From the NCBI RefSeq assembly GCF_005239225.2, contig NC_133284.1:3253770-3317769 (forward strand): 64,000 nucleotides of DNA, read 5' to 3'. Source of the DNA: Populus alba. Its lineage: Eukaryota > Streptophyta > Magnoliopsida > Malpighiales > Salicaceae. Position numbers and translations under genes: made by a program. The notes below the pieces were generated by a model. That model did no database searches and was not told the origin of the DNA. It saw only the letters and a program-made list of their open reading frames with translations. Of the stretch, positions 32,976 through 45,000 are shown one piece after another (within the stretch, counting starts at the first letter, position 1; each line of letters opens with the position of its first letter).

Positions 32976-34272
32976 AAGACGAAAAAATGTGAAGGTTGTG
33001 GTGTGAATACTTGTCCTTCTTGTTACAACTCCAATTGTTGTATTTCCTGTTTTTCGGTCATTAGCTACGAGGGGAGAGGATGTTACATGAGTATGTTTTG
33101 TGGTCTCTTGTTTTTTCTTCTCCCTGTTTTAAATAGTTCAAGTGCTGTCAAAGCGGCATGCTATTTCTCCCATGTCTCTGAAGCACTCTGAGCCTCTATT
33201 TGCTATCGAGCCATATGGTTTTCTTCCCCGTATGTTCCTCGTATTCTTCCCTCCGATTTTGAACGTTTTTTACTCTCTCAAAAGTGGGAGTTTATGTTGT
33301 ATCTTGACGCTTACAGAATACTGTATAACTGTATAAGGCTTTTAGCATGTTGGTTGGTTGAATAAATGTTTTGCATGCTAATGATTTGGTATTGCTCTGT
33401 CCTTCCTGCATAATTTGTAGGGCGGTATCGTTAAATATGTATTGCGGCCTAAGATCTTCACAGCTCCTAACCTGCGTACAGAGGCTGGTGATGCCTCCGG
33501 AGGAGAGACATTTTATTTTCTTAATTTCTGGTTGTAAGCAGATCTTGTCATCAGTTTTTTTTATCTTTTTATCTTGTTTTTACACTGCAGAGTTGAATAG
33601 GGACTCTCCACTGGATGGGGTTGTCTACAATTTTGACCATAGTTGCTAGACGGATCAACCCAATTACTATTACTAAAACAACTAAAAAACTAAAAATATA
33701 TAAATTAAATTGGTGTTTTCGATAATATTTTTTTTAAAAAAAACCTGGAAACTGACATTACTTGAATTTGCTGGGTTTTATAGGGTAACTACTAGTATTC
33801 ATATATATTCCTAATTGAAAACTATAAATGCATATTAAACTATTAAATTCTTTTTTAAAAATATTGTTTACTGTAAATTTATTCATTATTTTTTATTTAA
33901 AACTTATTTACTATTATAGTAGTAGTTACTTTCTAAAATTTATTTTTTTTAATTTTATTTTTAATAATAATAAATAAATAAATTTTAAATAAAAAAAATT
34001 AATTGTTTCTTAAAAAATTCGGAAGGCGTTTTTTCGCTGCAAAAAGTAACTGTGCCTAGGTAATTAATGTACATACGGAGCATCATCCCTCTTTCTCCCT
34101 TTTGAATTTCTTTATTAAAAAATATCTAAATGGACCCCACTAGTCCCCTGCAAGCTTAACTTACTCGCGACGCAGAGGATATATTCGAACGCCACGCATC
34201 CCAAGAAACCTATAGATGACCACGTATCGACACGCGTCAAAATCTCCACCCTCTACCGTGTCCTTTCAAATC
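32976..34272. other. 3' flank of the P450 gene and intergenic DNA
   Basis: The first ~400-650 bases look like 3' untranslated or transcribed flank (moderate GC, T-rich). Beyond about 33.65 kb the sequence becomes AT-rich repeat-like DNA. No further gene is recognised. Confidence 0.45.
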
Positions 34273-34280
34273 TATAAATA
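34273..34280 (+). promoter_or_regulatory. TATA box of the phytocystatin gene
   Basis: TATAAATA about 108 bases upstream of the ATG at 34381. It decides the start: the in-frame ATG at 34216 lies upstream of this box and would not be in the mRNA. Confidence 0.65.
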
Positions 34281-34380
34281 TAAAGCCCATGATCTTTTTA
34301 TCATATCTCCTTTTTTATTACCCTCACTCACGTTTACCGTCACCACTACACCCACCCCAGATCATTTCTCCGACGACAAA

Positions 34381-36110
34381 ATGGCCACCCTCGGCGGCGT
34401 TAAAGACTCCGAAGCCTCCCAAAATAGCGTCGAGATTGAAAACCTCGCTCGCTTTGCTGTCGACGAACACAATAAGAAAGAGGTAAGTAAAGTGAACGTA
34501 ATAGTAATATGATAATCTCGGATTTTAAATTAATGGATTTGATTTTAATTATAGAATGCGATATTGGAGTTTGCGAGGGTAGTGAAGGCGAAAGAGCAAG
34601 TGGTGGCAGGCACGATGCATCATCTTACAATTGAAGCGATTGAAGCGGGGAAGAAGAAGATTTATGAAGCTGAAGTTTGGGTTAAGCCATGGCTTAATTT
34701 TATGGAATTGAAGGAATTTAAGCATGCTGGGGATGTTCCTGTGTTTACCTCTTCCGATCTCGGTGTTAAGAGAGGTTGATTAATGATCACCATTTGGTTC
34801 AAGCTATTATGAATGTGACCAACTGTTTAAAAAGCTATGTTGTTTGCCGATTTTAACAAAGTTTGTTTATGTTGGATGCTTGGAGTTTGTGTTTGTCAAG
34901 GAAAGTTGCTTTTTTTCGTTTTCGTTTTCGTCTATTTTGAGCATATTTGTAACGCATCATGATGTTTGCTTTTGAATTCACTAGAAGGATAGTAGAGTGA
35001 GTGCTCTGTGTTTCATTACTGGGCTTAATATGTAGAGCGATTGGTGCTTGGTACTTGTTATAGGAATTTCGAAATCATGGTTGAATGTGCGTGAAAATCT
35101 ATTTGTTGGGTGTAATTTGTGGAGGAGGAGTGTTATTGCTAGTGAGTGTTGCTGTGTTTATATTATACGGATATGGCATGTTGTGAGGCAATTTCTTTTT
35201 AGAATGTAGGCAAATGGATTTTCAATGTTTTACTAGTCATGTTTTTTCGATATCACATTGGATTGGAACACTAAGCTTTAGAGTTCTTCTGCATTTTGAG
35301 TGGTAGTATTGTGCTGATTATTGGATTTGTAAACAGATGGCCATGGTCCAGGATGGCAATCAGTGCCAGTGCATGATCCTTCAGTCCAAGATGCGGCAAA
35401 TCATGCTCTGAAGTCCATCCAGCAGAGGTCCAACTCATTATTCCCTTATGAACTTCAAGAAGTCGTTGATGCAAATGCTGAGGTCAGTTCTTTTTGTTCC
35501 TCTATCAATTTTGTTTTGCCTGTTTGCTATCTGTTGGGTTTGAACTGGGATATGGCTTTTCGAACTGTGGTATCTGTTCAATGCAGCCCATGCTTTCATC
35601 TATATTTACATGTAGAAAGAGAGCCTTAAAACATTTGCAGAACAACTTTATGACAATGAGAGACTCTACTCAATTCAACAACAACCAGTCAATGTCTGGC
35701 TAATATGGGCGGGGTTAGAATTGTTGTGTTGATCCAATTTACGTTTAATCTCGATTAAATGTGCCTGGTACACAAAGCCATTAGTTTGTAGATTTGAGCA
35801 TGATAGTAGTCAGGTGGTATTTTATTCCCTGCTTCCTTGGTAAATGATCTATCCACTTTTGTTTTCTTAAGAGCAGAGATACATAATAGCCATGGCCATG
35901 GGTGAAGTATCATATTCAAACACAAACAAAGAGTATAAACATGAATTGATGAATATTATACTTGTCAATCAACAGGTAGAGGATGATTCTGCGAAATTTG
36001 ATATGCTTCTCAAGGTGAAGAGAGGAAGCGCTGAAGAGAAGCTCAAGGTAGTGGTGCACAAGAACAGTGAGGGCAGCTACCATCTCAATCGGATGGAGCC
36101 ACATGTCTAA
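34381..36110 (+). CDS. Phytocystatin with C-terminal legumain-inhibitor extension (CYS6-like)
   Basis: A four-exon gene: 34381-34482, 34555-34774, 35337-35482 and 35976-36110, totalling 603 nt or 200 residues. It encodes a cysteine-protease inhibitor. The N-terminal domain has the Gly-Gly pair (5-6), the plant signature [10 protein letters not shown] (22-31), the reactive loop QVVAG (49-53) and the second hairpin PW (79-80), which together block papain-like (C1A) proteases. A second cystatin-like domain follows from about residue 110. It carries SNSL (139-142), the motif known in extended phytocystatins for inhibiting legumain-type (C13) vacuolar processing enzymes. Arabidopsis CYS6 has the same layout. 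I chose 34381 because the TATA box at 34273 excludes the upstream ATG, so no signal peptide is predicted. Arabidopsis CYS6 does have one, so a longer transcript from another promoter is possible. Confidence 0.94.
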
Positions 36111-37081
36111 CTCCATGACTTGTTAAAATGGCAATAAACTAGGAATACCCATGCAACTCTTGCTTCCTATGTTGCGAATGGCTGAATGCACTGAATGTTG
36201 ATGCTAATATTATCTATTTTATGTGTTGTATATATGCATTACTGTTCTTGACATGTAGACTTTACTTTCTACATGTAATATCAATTTTACTTTCACTTCC
36301 CGATTTTGTCAGGAAGATATATAAAAATGATGATCTAAGTTGTTTTTACCACTTTTGAAACCTTATCTATCGGGTTGACTTAAGATCTAAACTGAACCAG
36401 GTTTCAACAAAAACAGGGGGACAATACATTGACGTATCAATTTAGCAACCACATTAGTAATAAAATAATCTAAATATAAATACTTTATTAGAAAAAATTA
36501 AAATTCACACTCAAATAAAAAACCCTAAAAGTTAGCATATACTCAAATAGAAAAAACAAAAAACAAAAATAAAATTCTCGTACCAAAAATACCATTAACT
36601 CTTTATTTATATATTTTTCTCCATGAAGAAACATTCAATATCTGATGCCTGCATTTGCTAATTCAGCGCAAGGCAGGCCTTGTTCTACAGAGAAATCTGC
36701 TAAAGACTATCTTTCTTATCTCCTTTTTTTATAATGAAAATCTTTCATTTTTGACTTGCAGACCCAGCTAAAATCTCGTTGTAGTGATGGCCCATTACGT
36801 GAAGTTCTTCCATCTCGGAATCTGGAGAGTAATCATCAAGGAGTAGCTCTACTTCAAGTCTCGTGAATTCCTGTTCTTGAGGAGGAGCCATGACGCCAAT
36901 TCTGTTCGATCATCACTGTCGGAAGAAATTCGTATCATACCAACGCAACAGGAAGAATGAGAGAACATATTGAAAAGGATGCTGGACGAAGGAAAGGAAA
37001 AGATATTGAATTGTGATTGATAATACAAAGAATGCTGCATGAATGAAAGAAGACAGACTCTTGCTCACCGAGTCTTTTTGC
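36111..37081. other. Convergent 3' flanks of the cystatin and NLR genes
   Basis: The cystatin 3' untranslated region occupies the first few hundred bases. The part from about 36.7 to 37.08 kb is downstream of the NLR stop on the minus strand and is probably its 3' region. Short frames here are not supported as genes. Confidence 0.5.
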
Positions 37082-40000
37082 TCAAGCTGGGAAGATGGTC
37101 TTGCACCCATTAATCTCTACGTTGGGGATGTGGGAAATCTTGTCCAAATCTTCCCCTTTTTTCAACCTTAATTCTAGCAAAGGGCATCCCCAGATTGCAA
37201 GAGAAGAAAGGGAGGAGGGAAGCCCCTCTTCTGGCATGGATTCAAGCTCAGAGCAAGCCACAATCTCCAATTTTCTCAGAGAGGTGAGGTGTTGAAGCTC
37301 ATTTGAATCCAGGGATTTCAGATTTCGAAGACCCCATATTGTAAGCGATGTAAGACTTGGGGGCAGCATCATCATCTTCTCTGGGAAGAATTCCGCATCT
37401 TGTATTGGACCAATTTTAAGATTTGAAAGAGAAGGGAGTGATTGCAAATGCCATTGCATGCGATGAGGAATGAGTTTGTGGCACTCAATGATCTCTAGCG
37501 ACTCTAATTTGGAGGGAAAACCCCCTTCTGGAAACAACTCAAGTTTTGAGCAAGCATATAGACACAGATCCACAAGGGAAGGGAAGAGGAAATGCATGTG
37601 CTTAGGCAACGACTCCAAGTTTATGCACTCAAGTAACTGAAGCTTTCTCAATTCCGGAGCACGTAATTCAGGAAAGTGTACTAGATTAGGACATTGTATT
37701 ATTTTCAGAGAAGCGAGAGAAGTGAAATCCACAGGACATTCCTCATCTGCACATAGTGATTCAAGATTTGCGCACCTTTTGATCTCAAGACTTCGTAAGT
37801 TGGGGAACAGCTCCAGGTTTAAGCACTTGAGTGAATCACATTTCTCGACTTCAATTGCCTGTAAAAATGTGGAGATGTCACCTATTTGCTCCATTCCTTT
37901 GAGCAGGAAATCTCCCTCAAGACTAACCAACCCTGGAGACGATTTTTTTATAAACATGTAACGAGAATTTCCATTCAATTTCATTGTAGTGAAGATGGGA
38001 TTCTCTGGAATTGAAACAAGAAGCAATGGACAATTTTCAATTCCAAGTGTTGATAAGGAAGGAAGAATAGGCAAAGCGTTTGTTAAGTTCGGACAATCTT
38101 GTATCCAAAGCTCCTTGAGAAGTGGGAAAGCGCCTCCTCCTTCGTCATCACTATCTGTATAAGGAATCCATTCACGCCATCGCGGCATGAATAGGAACTC
38201 TAACTTTTGGAGAGAGGCAAATGGTTTCTTCATGGACGGGCAACGTCCATAGAACTCAGAACCAACAGCCACGATTCTGTCGAGGGACATGACACAGAGC
38301 TGCTTGAGAGATGATAACTGCCCAAGTGGTGGTAAGGAGGTGCAATTTTTACATTGATTAAGTGTCAATGTTGCTATATTTGAGAAGGCAGAGTCTCCTA
38401 CCCAATCTGGAAACAGTCTACCTCCATAACCACAAATGACAAGACTCTTCACATTTGAATGAGGCTCTAGTTTTTCAAATATGACTCTCTCCCGCTGTGA
38501 GTCACCAGTGCGACCATCCCATGAAAAACGCAACTTCTCAAGGTGCTTCTTGCTCTTTAAACCAGCTTCCAAAGCATCTTGAACACTCACAATGTTTTGG
38601 AGATCCCATATACTGAGTGTTCCACGTAGATTCACAAGCTTCCCGAGCTCTTTCAAATTGGATCCTCTCTGTTTTCCTAGAAAGAAATCTGTCAATTTTT
38701 CAAGCATTATTAACTTACTCATTTGTGATGGCATCTCTCTCAAGTATGTCCCTTCTATAATGAGATGTTGTAAGTTTATCAAGTTTGACATGTTGGTTGG
38801 CAGCACAATGAGATGACGACACCCTCTCAAGATTAATGTTTGCAAATAGTACAAGGCGCTGACCTTTTCGGGTAGCCTCGCCATGCTCATTGCAGAAAGG
38901 TCCAGGTACCGCAGATGTTTCAAGTTGCCAATTGAATCCAGCAATGGAGTTATCCGTACAATTTTCTCAAGGGTGTACAACTCCCAGTACTGTCGAGACA
39001 AAGACAGCACCCGTAGACGATTCAACATTGGCAATAAATCATGCAATACGTTTTCATCCAAATCTATGTGGAATTTACTTTCATCTGACATGGATACAAA
39101 GGTGCGCAAAGGTGGGACTTCATGAATATCCCCAAAAATCTTCAAGACATGATTATAATCTCTAAGTTGATGTGAGAAATGACGAGTCTTTTTCGGAGCC
39201 TTAGACGAACCAAATTCCCCTACCTTGAAGCAAAACTCTCCAGACACATACTGAGCCAAGTCATTTATGAGGTCATGCATGATGAAACTTGATGGATCAT
39301 CTCTTGATTGTTGAAATAATGATCTTGATACAAGATCATCGAAGTACTCGTTGCCTCTATCTTCCATGTCCTCCTTTCCGAGGAAGCCCTCTGCCATCCA
39401 TAACATGATTAATTGATCCTTTCGAAATGTGCTTCCCTTGGGGATAAGAGCACAGTAGGAGAAGCACCGTTTTTCATCGGAAGGCAGATGATAATAGCTC
39501 AGTTTTAGAGCTGGAGGAATTGTTTCATTTGACAGACTCTACATGCTGCTCTTTGCTATCATCTCCCATTCCTTATAATCTGTTTTAGAATGAAAAACAC
39601 CCCCAAGTGTTCTTGCAGCCAAAGGAAGTCCTTTGCACTTGCTCACTATTTCTCTACCAAGTTCTTCCACTTGTGACTCTGCAGTGGAATTTACGCCACC
39701 AAATGCATGGTTAGCAAACAAAAACCAGCACTCCTCATCTGTAATTCCATCCACGGGATGAGGGGGGATGACAGTTTCGATGGCTTTTGCCACATTTTCA
39801 CTGTGCGTTGTTACAATGATCTTGCTTCCTTTCTCCACATCCTGCAAAGATAGCAATAACTTGTGCCACTCATTATAATCAATGCTGCAAACATTATCTA
39901 GAACAAGGAAAACCTTTTTCCCCTCCAACGCCTCCTTTAGAAGCTCATCTGCTTCCTTGTTAGCAATAATCTTTGCATTGACCTCCTTAAGCATGTCCTT

Positions 40001-40732
40001 AATTACCCTGGACACATCGAATTGTTCAGCAACCCAAACCCATGCTTTCAGCTGGAACATTTGCTCTACTCTCCTGTCATTGTAGACAGTATGAGCAAGA
40101 GTGGTTTTTCCAACCCCACCAAGACCCACTACAGGAATTGCAACTAATTTTGGGCCATTTTCACGGTCCATTTTCAAGAGCTCCATTATAGCTTCCTTAT
40201 CAGCATCCCTTCCATAAACATGAAATTCATCCAGCAGAGGACCTTTTTTCTCTGTCAATGGTTTTCCTCCAGCAATACCTTGTATCGGACGAAGATCACC
40301 CTTGTGTCTTACTGCACGCTCAAGTTTCTCAAAAATCTTCTTTAACTTCTCTTCCGTCTCCTTCTCCTTCTTGCTAAGAAGATTGAGTTTGGAAGACAAA
40401 AAGTTCCACACGTGATCCATGCTGGTTTGAGAGTCGCCTTCAAACTTTAATCGCTGAGCTTCATAACCAATCTCATCCAACAAGTCTTCGGTTTCATAGA
40501 CAGCATCCTTAACCTCATCGAGCCAATTCTTCACATCTGGCTTGATCAGCTGCTTCTCCTCAGCGTCACCAAGCAACTCACTAACAGCATTCAGTGTCCC
40601 TATCAGCTTCACCAACAATCCATCATCGAGCTTATGACATTTGAAGAAGGTTCGTACCTCAGGAGAAGCCAGGTGCTGGATCAAAAGGTCAACAGCACCG
40701 TTGAGCATACCTCCCCCGATCACAGCTTCCAT
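37082..40732 (-). pseudogene. CC-NB-LRR disease-resistance-type gene with one in-frame amber stop
   Basis: A single-exon gene whose frame is continuous from the ATG at 40732 to the stop at 37082 (1216 codon positions) except for TAG at 39541-39539, codon 398. Order: coiled-coil with an EDVID-like ETEDLLDEI (80-88), P-loop GLGGVGKTT (203-211), kinase-2 VFLVLDN (274-280), RNBS-B IVTTH (306-310), GLPLA (368-372), amber 398, then RNBS-D-like CFSYC, MHD (about 485-487) and many leucine-rich repeats to NGCKTIFPA. The amber falls where related proteins carry Trp (SSMWxLSNE), so TGG to TAG is the likely change. Kinase-2 has Asn for the second Asp and no following Trp, and RNBS-B has His for the usual Arg. 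Translation would give a 397-residue CC-NB fragment. An upstream in-frame ATG at 40795 adds 21 hydrophobic residues and is less typical. Without the stop this would be an RPPL1/RGA-type intracellular immune receptor. Confidence 0.93.
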
Positions 40733-40795
40733 GGAATATATCTTCAAAAAGGGTGCAAGCGTAGAGAGAAAGATGGTGAAATTAAGCAAAAGCAA

Positions 40796-42050
40796 AGGAA
40801 TCGTAGAGAAGGAGAAAGGATGAGATGATCGAGAGTTTGATTTAACAATTTTCCTTAATTATTAATGTGCTAATTAGTTGACTTCGAAAATATAATAGTC
40901 ACCTTGAAGATTGGCATTGAACTGCACCATATAAAACTGACAAAGCCATTAAACTTCAATTCAATGAAGAAATCACATGGTTACGGTTAGGAAACACGTA
41001 TAAACAATGTAACAACCTTGACCGGGAATCATTCTCTTTACTTTATTTTTTTAATTAATATAAATATTCGGGTTAGATTGCATATATCTTAACTAATTTT
41101 ACATTCATTCAACGACTGATAAGCAAACTTAAATTTTTATTAATTGAGTTACACCTTCGTGACTACAAAAGGAATCATTCTTAGTATGCAAAGACGATGC
41201 ACGAAAAACATGAATTAATGTCACAATTCAACGGCACCTGGCTCTGCAAGCAGGACAGGTCCTGAATTGAGTGCCGGCGAACCACACCCTCTAGTTCAGC
41301 CAACGTTCCACCACTTTAATCCCCCAACTTGGGTCATAAGCCAGCGCAACCTAGATGGCTCCGCGATACATCACTTGTAGCAGGGGCCTTGTATAGCCTT
41401 CGTTACCAATGTGGGATTTGAAATATAGAGCAGTAAAGGGGTAGTGCGGTTCTATCTATTCGAGTCTTAGCATGTTATCAATTTGAATTCGACAGCTTTC
41501 GACAGTTGGGTTAGAGCCTTTCACTAATAGAAAGCGTGCAGATGCAGATCGAACAAGATCCGATCTTTGCATCTATTACTATTATATGTCACTCGTAAGT
41601 GTGCAGATCCGGTAAACCAGTAAAGGGGCTGTTCGGTGTAACGTGAAAAGTATCAAACCAACTACAGCTAGACTTTCTGATGGAATATGGCTGAACTAAA
41701 ACAGAAAAGAGTTCACACACAGCATTCTCAAATGGCAACTTCTACTACGGCTATCCCATCCTTCCTGTATCAGATAGTTAAGTTACACAAACTAACAATC
41801 TCATATTGTCAGCAAATCTACTACTACTGGAAGTTGTTAGAGAATGGCATGACAGAAGATGCATAAAGATTCACACAGAAGAAAAGGAGAGGTTCAGAAT
41901 CGGCGTTTCTATATGGAGAAAGGATTGAGCATATTTCCGTTCTCCACCTAGGGGTTCTTACCCAGCTGTTTCTTTCCTCTCCTAGTATCCATGCTCATTA
42001 ATTGGATCCTGACCACCAATCTTTTCTAAGAGCCTCAGCTAATAGCATGA
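40796..42050. other. NLR promoter region, unassigned repeat-like block and NC2-alpha 3' flank
   Basis: TTGACT at 40878-40883 is a W-box-type core upstream of the NLR; one copy is weak evidence. A block at about 41220-41640 is less AT-rich than its surroundings. It contains ccaatgtgggattt and two copies of agtaaagggg(t/c)-type words about 190 bases apart, which suggests an old element fragment that I cannot name. From about 41.7 kb the DNA is probably 3' untranslated region of the NC2-alpha gene. Confidence 0.4.
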
Positions 42051-45000
42051 TCATCCTTCTTCATCATAATCTTCCTCCTCCTCATCTAATCTTGTGCTGA
42101 GTTGTGCAAGCTGAAGAGGGTCAATAGCCATCTTGTCCATCTCAGAAAGTGACCAACCCGGATATTCTTCATGATTAGTTTCTGCAGCAGGCTCTGCTGA
42201 TAAGCTAGGGGCTGCAGTGGTGGCCGAAGTGGTGGCAGCAGCTGGTGCTGCTGCAGCGGCGGTGGCGGCTGGTGCTGCTGCAGCCTTTGCATCCTCACTA
42301 TCATTAACCTCTGCATTAAGATCAAAGTTTCGTTCTGCTTGACTGGCAGCATCACTGGCTATGTTATTTTCCTTCACAGACTCCTTTGACTCTGAACCAT
42401 TGTCCACCACTACTTCAGGATTTGAGTTATTTTTAACACTCTGCGAAACGGTTGGGGAGGATTCAGGTTCAAGGTCACGACTAGAAGGCTCTCTTTCTAT
42501 ATGTCGAGCACCTCGTCCACGACCCCTCCCCCGTCCTCGACCTCTCCCTCTGCCACTGCCGCCAGCATGGCTCGTCTCATGCTGCAAGAACAATGTCAAA
42601 AAATCTCTTTAAATCCCACTCCAATAAAGAACAAGATGTACCAAACTTAAACTGCTGAACATAACATCTTCCTATGTTTCCGGTGCCTTCTGGGATGAAA
42701 AATAGTAGCCAGTAGAACTAATTGTGTGAATTCACTGCAAAACTCACACTCTAAATGATTAAATTGGAGTTGAACTATGATTGAGCATAATGTTACTACC
42801 CTTGCAAATAACTTAGAAAGAACAAAAAAACCAACAGATTGATGATTGAAAACAGAGCAGAAAAATGTTTATACAAGAAATATTTTAAGGGGTACCCTAC
42901 CATCCTGCTTCTCTTCAGCTCCTCATCACTGTCATTGCATTCATCTACAGTGGGCTTTCTGGAAGAATTACATGCAAGTGAGCAAACCTAATTTGTCAAT
43001 CCAAGATCCACATAAAAAAAAAGGAAATGAAAAATAAATAAAATGATCTCTATAACCACCTCTTTTGAAGAGGTCTATGATCTGCAGCAGCATCAGAGTG
43101 ACCATGACTATAGTCAGGAACCTTGCTGACAATTTCTCTTAGAAAATCAAACACGTTATAGCTCTGTACACAGTGTTTTCTGCAGTTTAAACAAGCAATT
43201 CAATTAGATCATATCTAAAATAAAAAGGTAAGAAGGGGCTGGGGAAACATAAGAAGAAAAATTACAAACGAGAAAATTGACCATGCAACAAAGAATGACA
43301 ACCCACCCCAACCACCCTAAAAAATAAAAACTGAAACACACACTCTAAACCAACAGGAGAGCTGCCATTGAAAAGTGAGAAGAGAGGAGAAACAAATGCA
43401 ATCAGCTTCACATATGTTGCTCAACAAAGCATACATGGTTGATAAGAGCAAATTGAGGACTATTAAACTCAATCATAATTAGTCTCCACAATGAAGGTTG
43501 CAAAAGAAGTTTCTGGTGGTGGTAGCAACTCCTAACTACAAACACACATGCATGCGAGCACATGTATATGGTGGTGCTAAAGACTTGCTCCAACCAAAGT
43601 ACAGTAAACAAATCAAAGACAATCATTCTGATCAGAGCATTTTAGGAGGACAAACCATATATTCTACACCTATTATAGATGGAAATCAGATGATTTTATT
43701 TTCTCTCAGAATTTCAAAAAACTTCTGTTCGGATAATACAAACCCATAAGTGTTTTCAACAGGGTGGTTTGTTTTCAGACTAAAAAAAGTTGCGAAAATT
43801 CAATGCTGGGCCTGGAACACGCACTGATTGCCAAGCTACATGCACTATGAAAACTTGTAAAAATAAAGTAAATCTGGAAGCAGACATTTCATTTTATTTA
43901 TCTCATACTGTTCCATTAACTCATGCACATAATACTTTCCCAAAAAACAAAAACCATGCAGAATTCACTTGGTCTCATGAACAGACTCATCCAGCGGTAA
44001 GCTAAAATTTATGGTTTAAAAAGAGAATCAACAAGACAGTTGGACAACCATTCTGGTTCAGCCCCAAAACCCTCCTTGGCCATAGATATTGGTGAAAACA
44101 CCGCACCTGGTGATTGAACCGTGAACTGATCAACCCAGCGTGGTTTCAAACAATTGGGTGGTTTTTCCTACACTAAAAAATAGAGAAAATTCAATGGTGG
44201 GCCTGGAACAGTCTCATCACCTAAGCCCACTAAACCACCAGAAAAAAGGCTATCCCTTTGCTTTCTTCTCCTTCCCTTGGCATTAAAAAAAAATCATCGT
44301 AGCTGAACTAAAATTTACCATTTAACTTAAACCCCAATGAAAATAGATGGATGGAGAATCCATGCGCATAATGCAAATCAACATGGTGAACATATCAGGT
44401 TGCATGAACTCGTCCATTAGCTCATACAAGCACGACTCTTAAATGAATAAGAGCAATTTCAGACTTACAGATGCAGTGAATTCATAGTCTTTGCTCCTCG
44501 CTGAAGGGTGATCTCATATGTACGGTCACAAAGGTCTTGAAGAAACAACTCCAACGCTTTGGCTGCATTTATATCCAAGTAAAGCATAAGCAAGCAAACA
44601 TTTTTTGAGAAAGATTGAAGGCTAAATCATAAATAGTCACAGCTACTTACAAACTAAAACAGGCACTGCCAGTGCTATCTTCCCAACATCCTCATCAGCT
44701 TGCATAATTTTTTTTATGCGAGCCTGCCAGATAAAATTCGTCCATTATATAAAAACACTATTTGAAAAAATTTCAACAAAGCATTAACTTTAAATTCAAA
44801 TAGAATTTTCTGTCAATTTTCCAATAATGGAAACATCAACAATAGCACACACAGTTTTAATCGGTTATATGAATCTCGAGTTGAAGAAGCAAAAATTAAT
44901 CTAAGCAACTCTCATAAGGGAAAAAAATAATTTCTGCACGAGCTGCCTAGATTCCAGCATGACTTAAAAGCATCAACATCTCAAAGAAATAGTGTTTTTT

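Noticed and set aside
34216..34380. Upstream in-frame ATG extending the cystatin by 55 residues
   Set aside because: The likely TATA box at 34273 lies inside this extension, so the ATG would precede the transcription start.
38592..38816. Plus-strand open frames across the NLR
   Set aside because: They are antisense shadows of the LRR coding region with no domain of their own.
39407..39538. Amber codon removed by an intron
   Set aside because: The frame is continuous on both sides, the surrounding residues match the NB-ARC consensus, and removing them would delete conserved sequence.
42086..42355. 89-codon Gln/Pro-rich minus-strand frame
   Set aside because: It is an out-of-frame shadow of the Ala-rich tail of the NC2-alpha coding exon.
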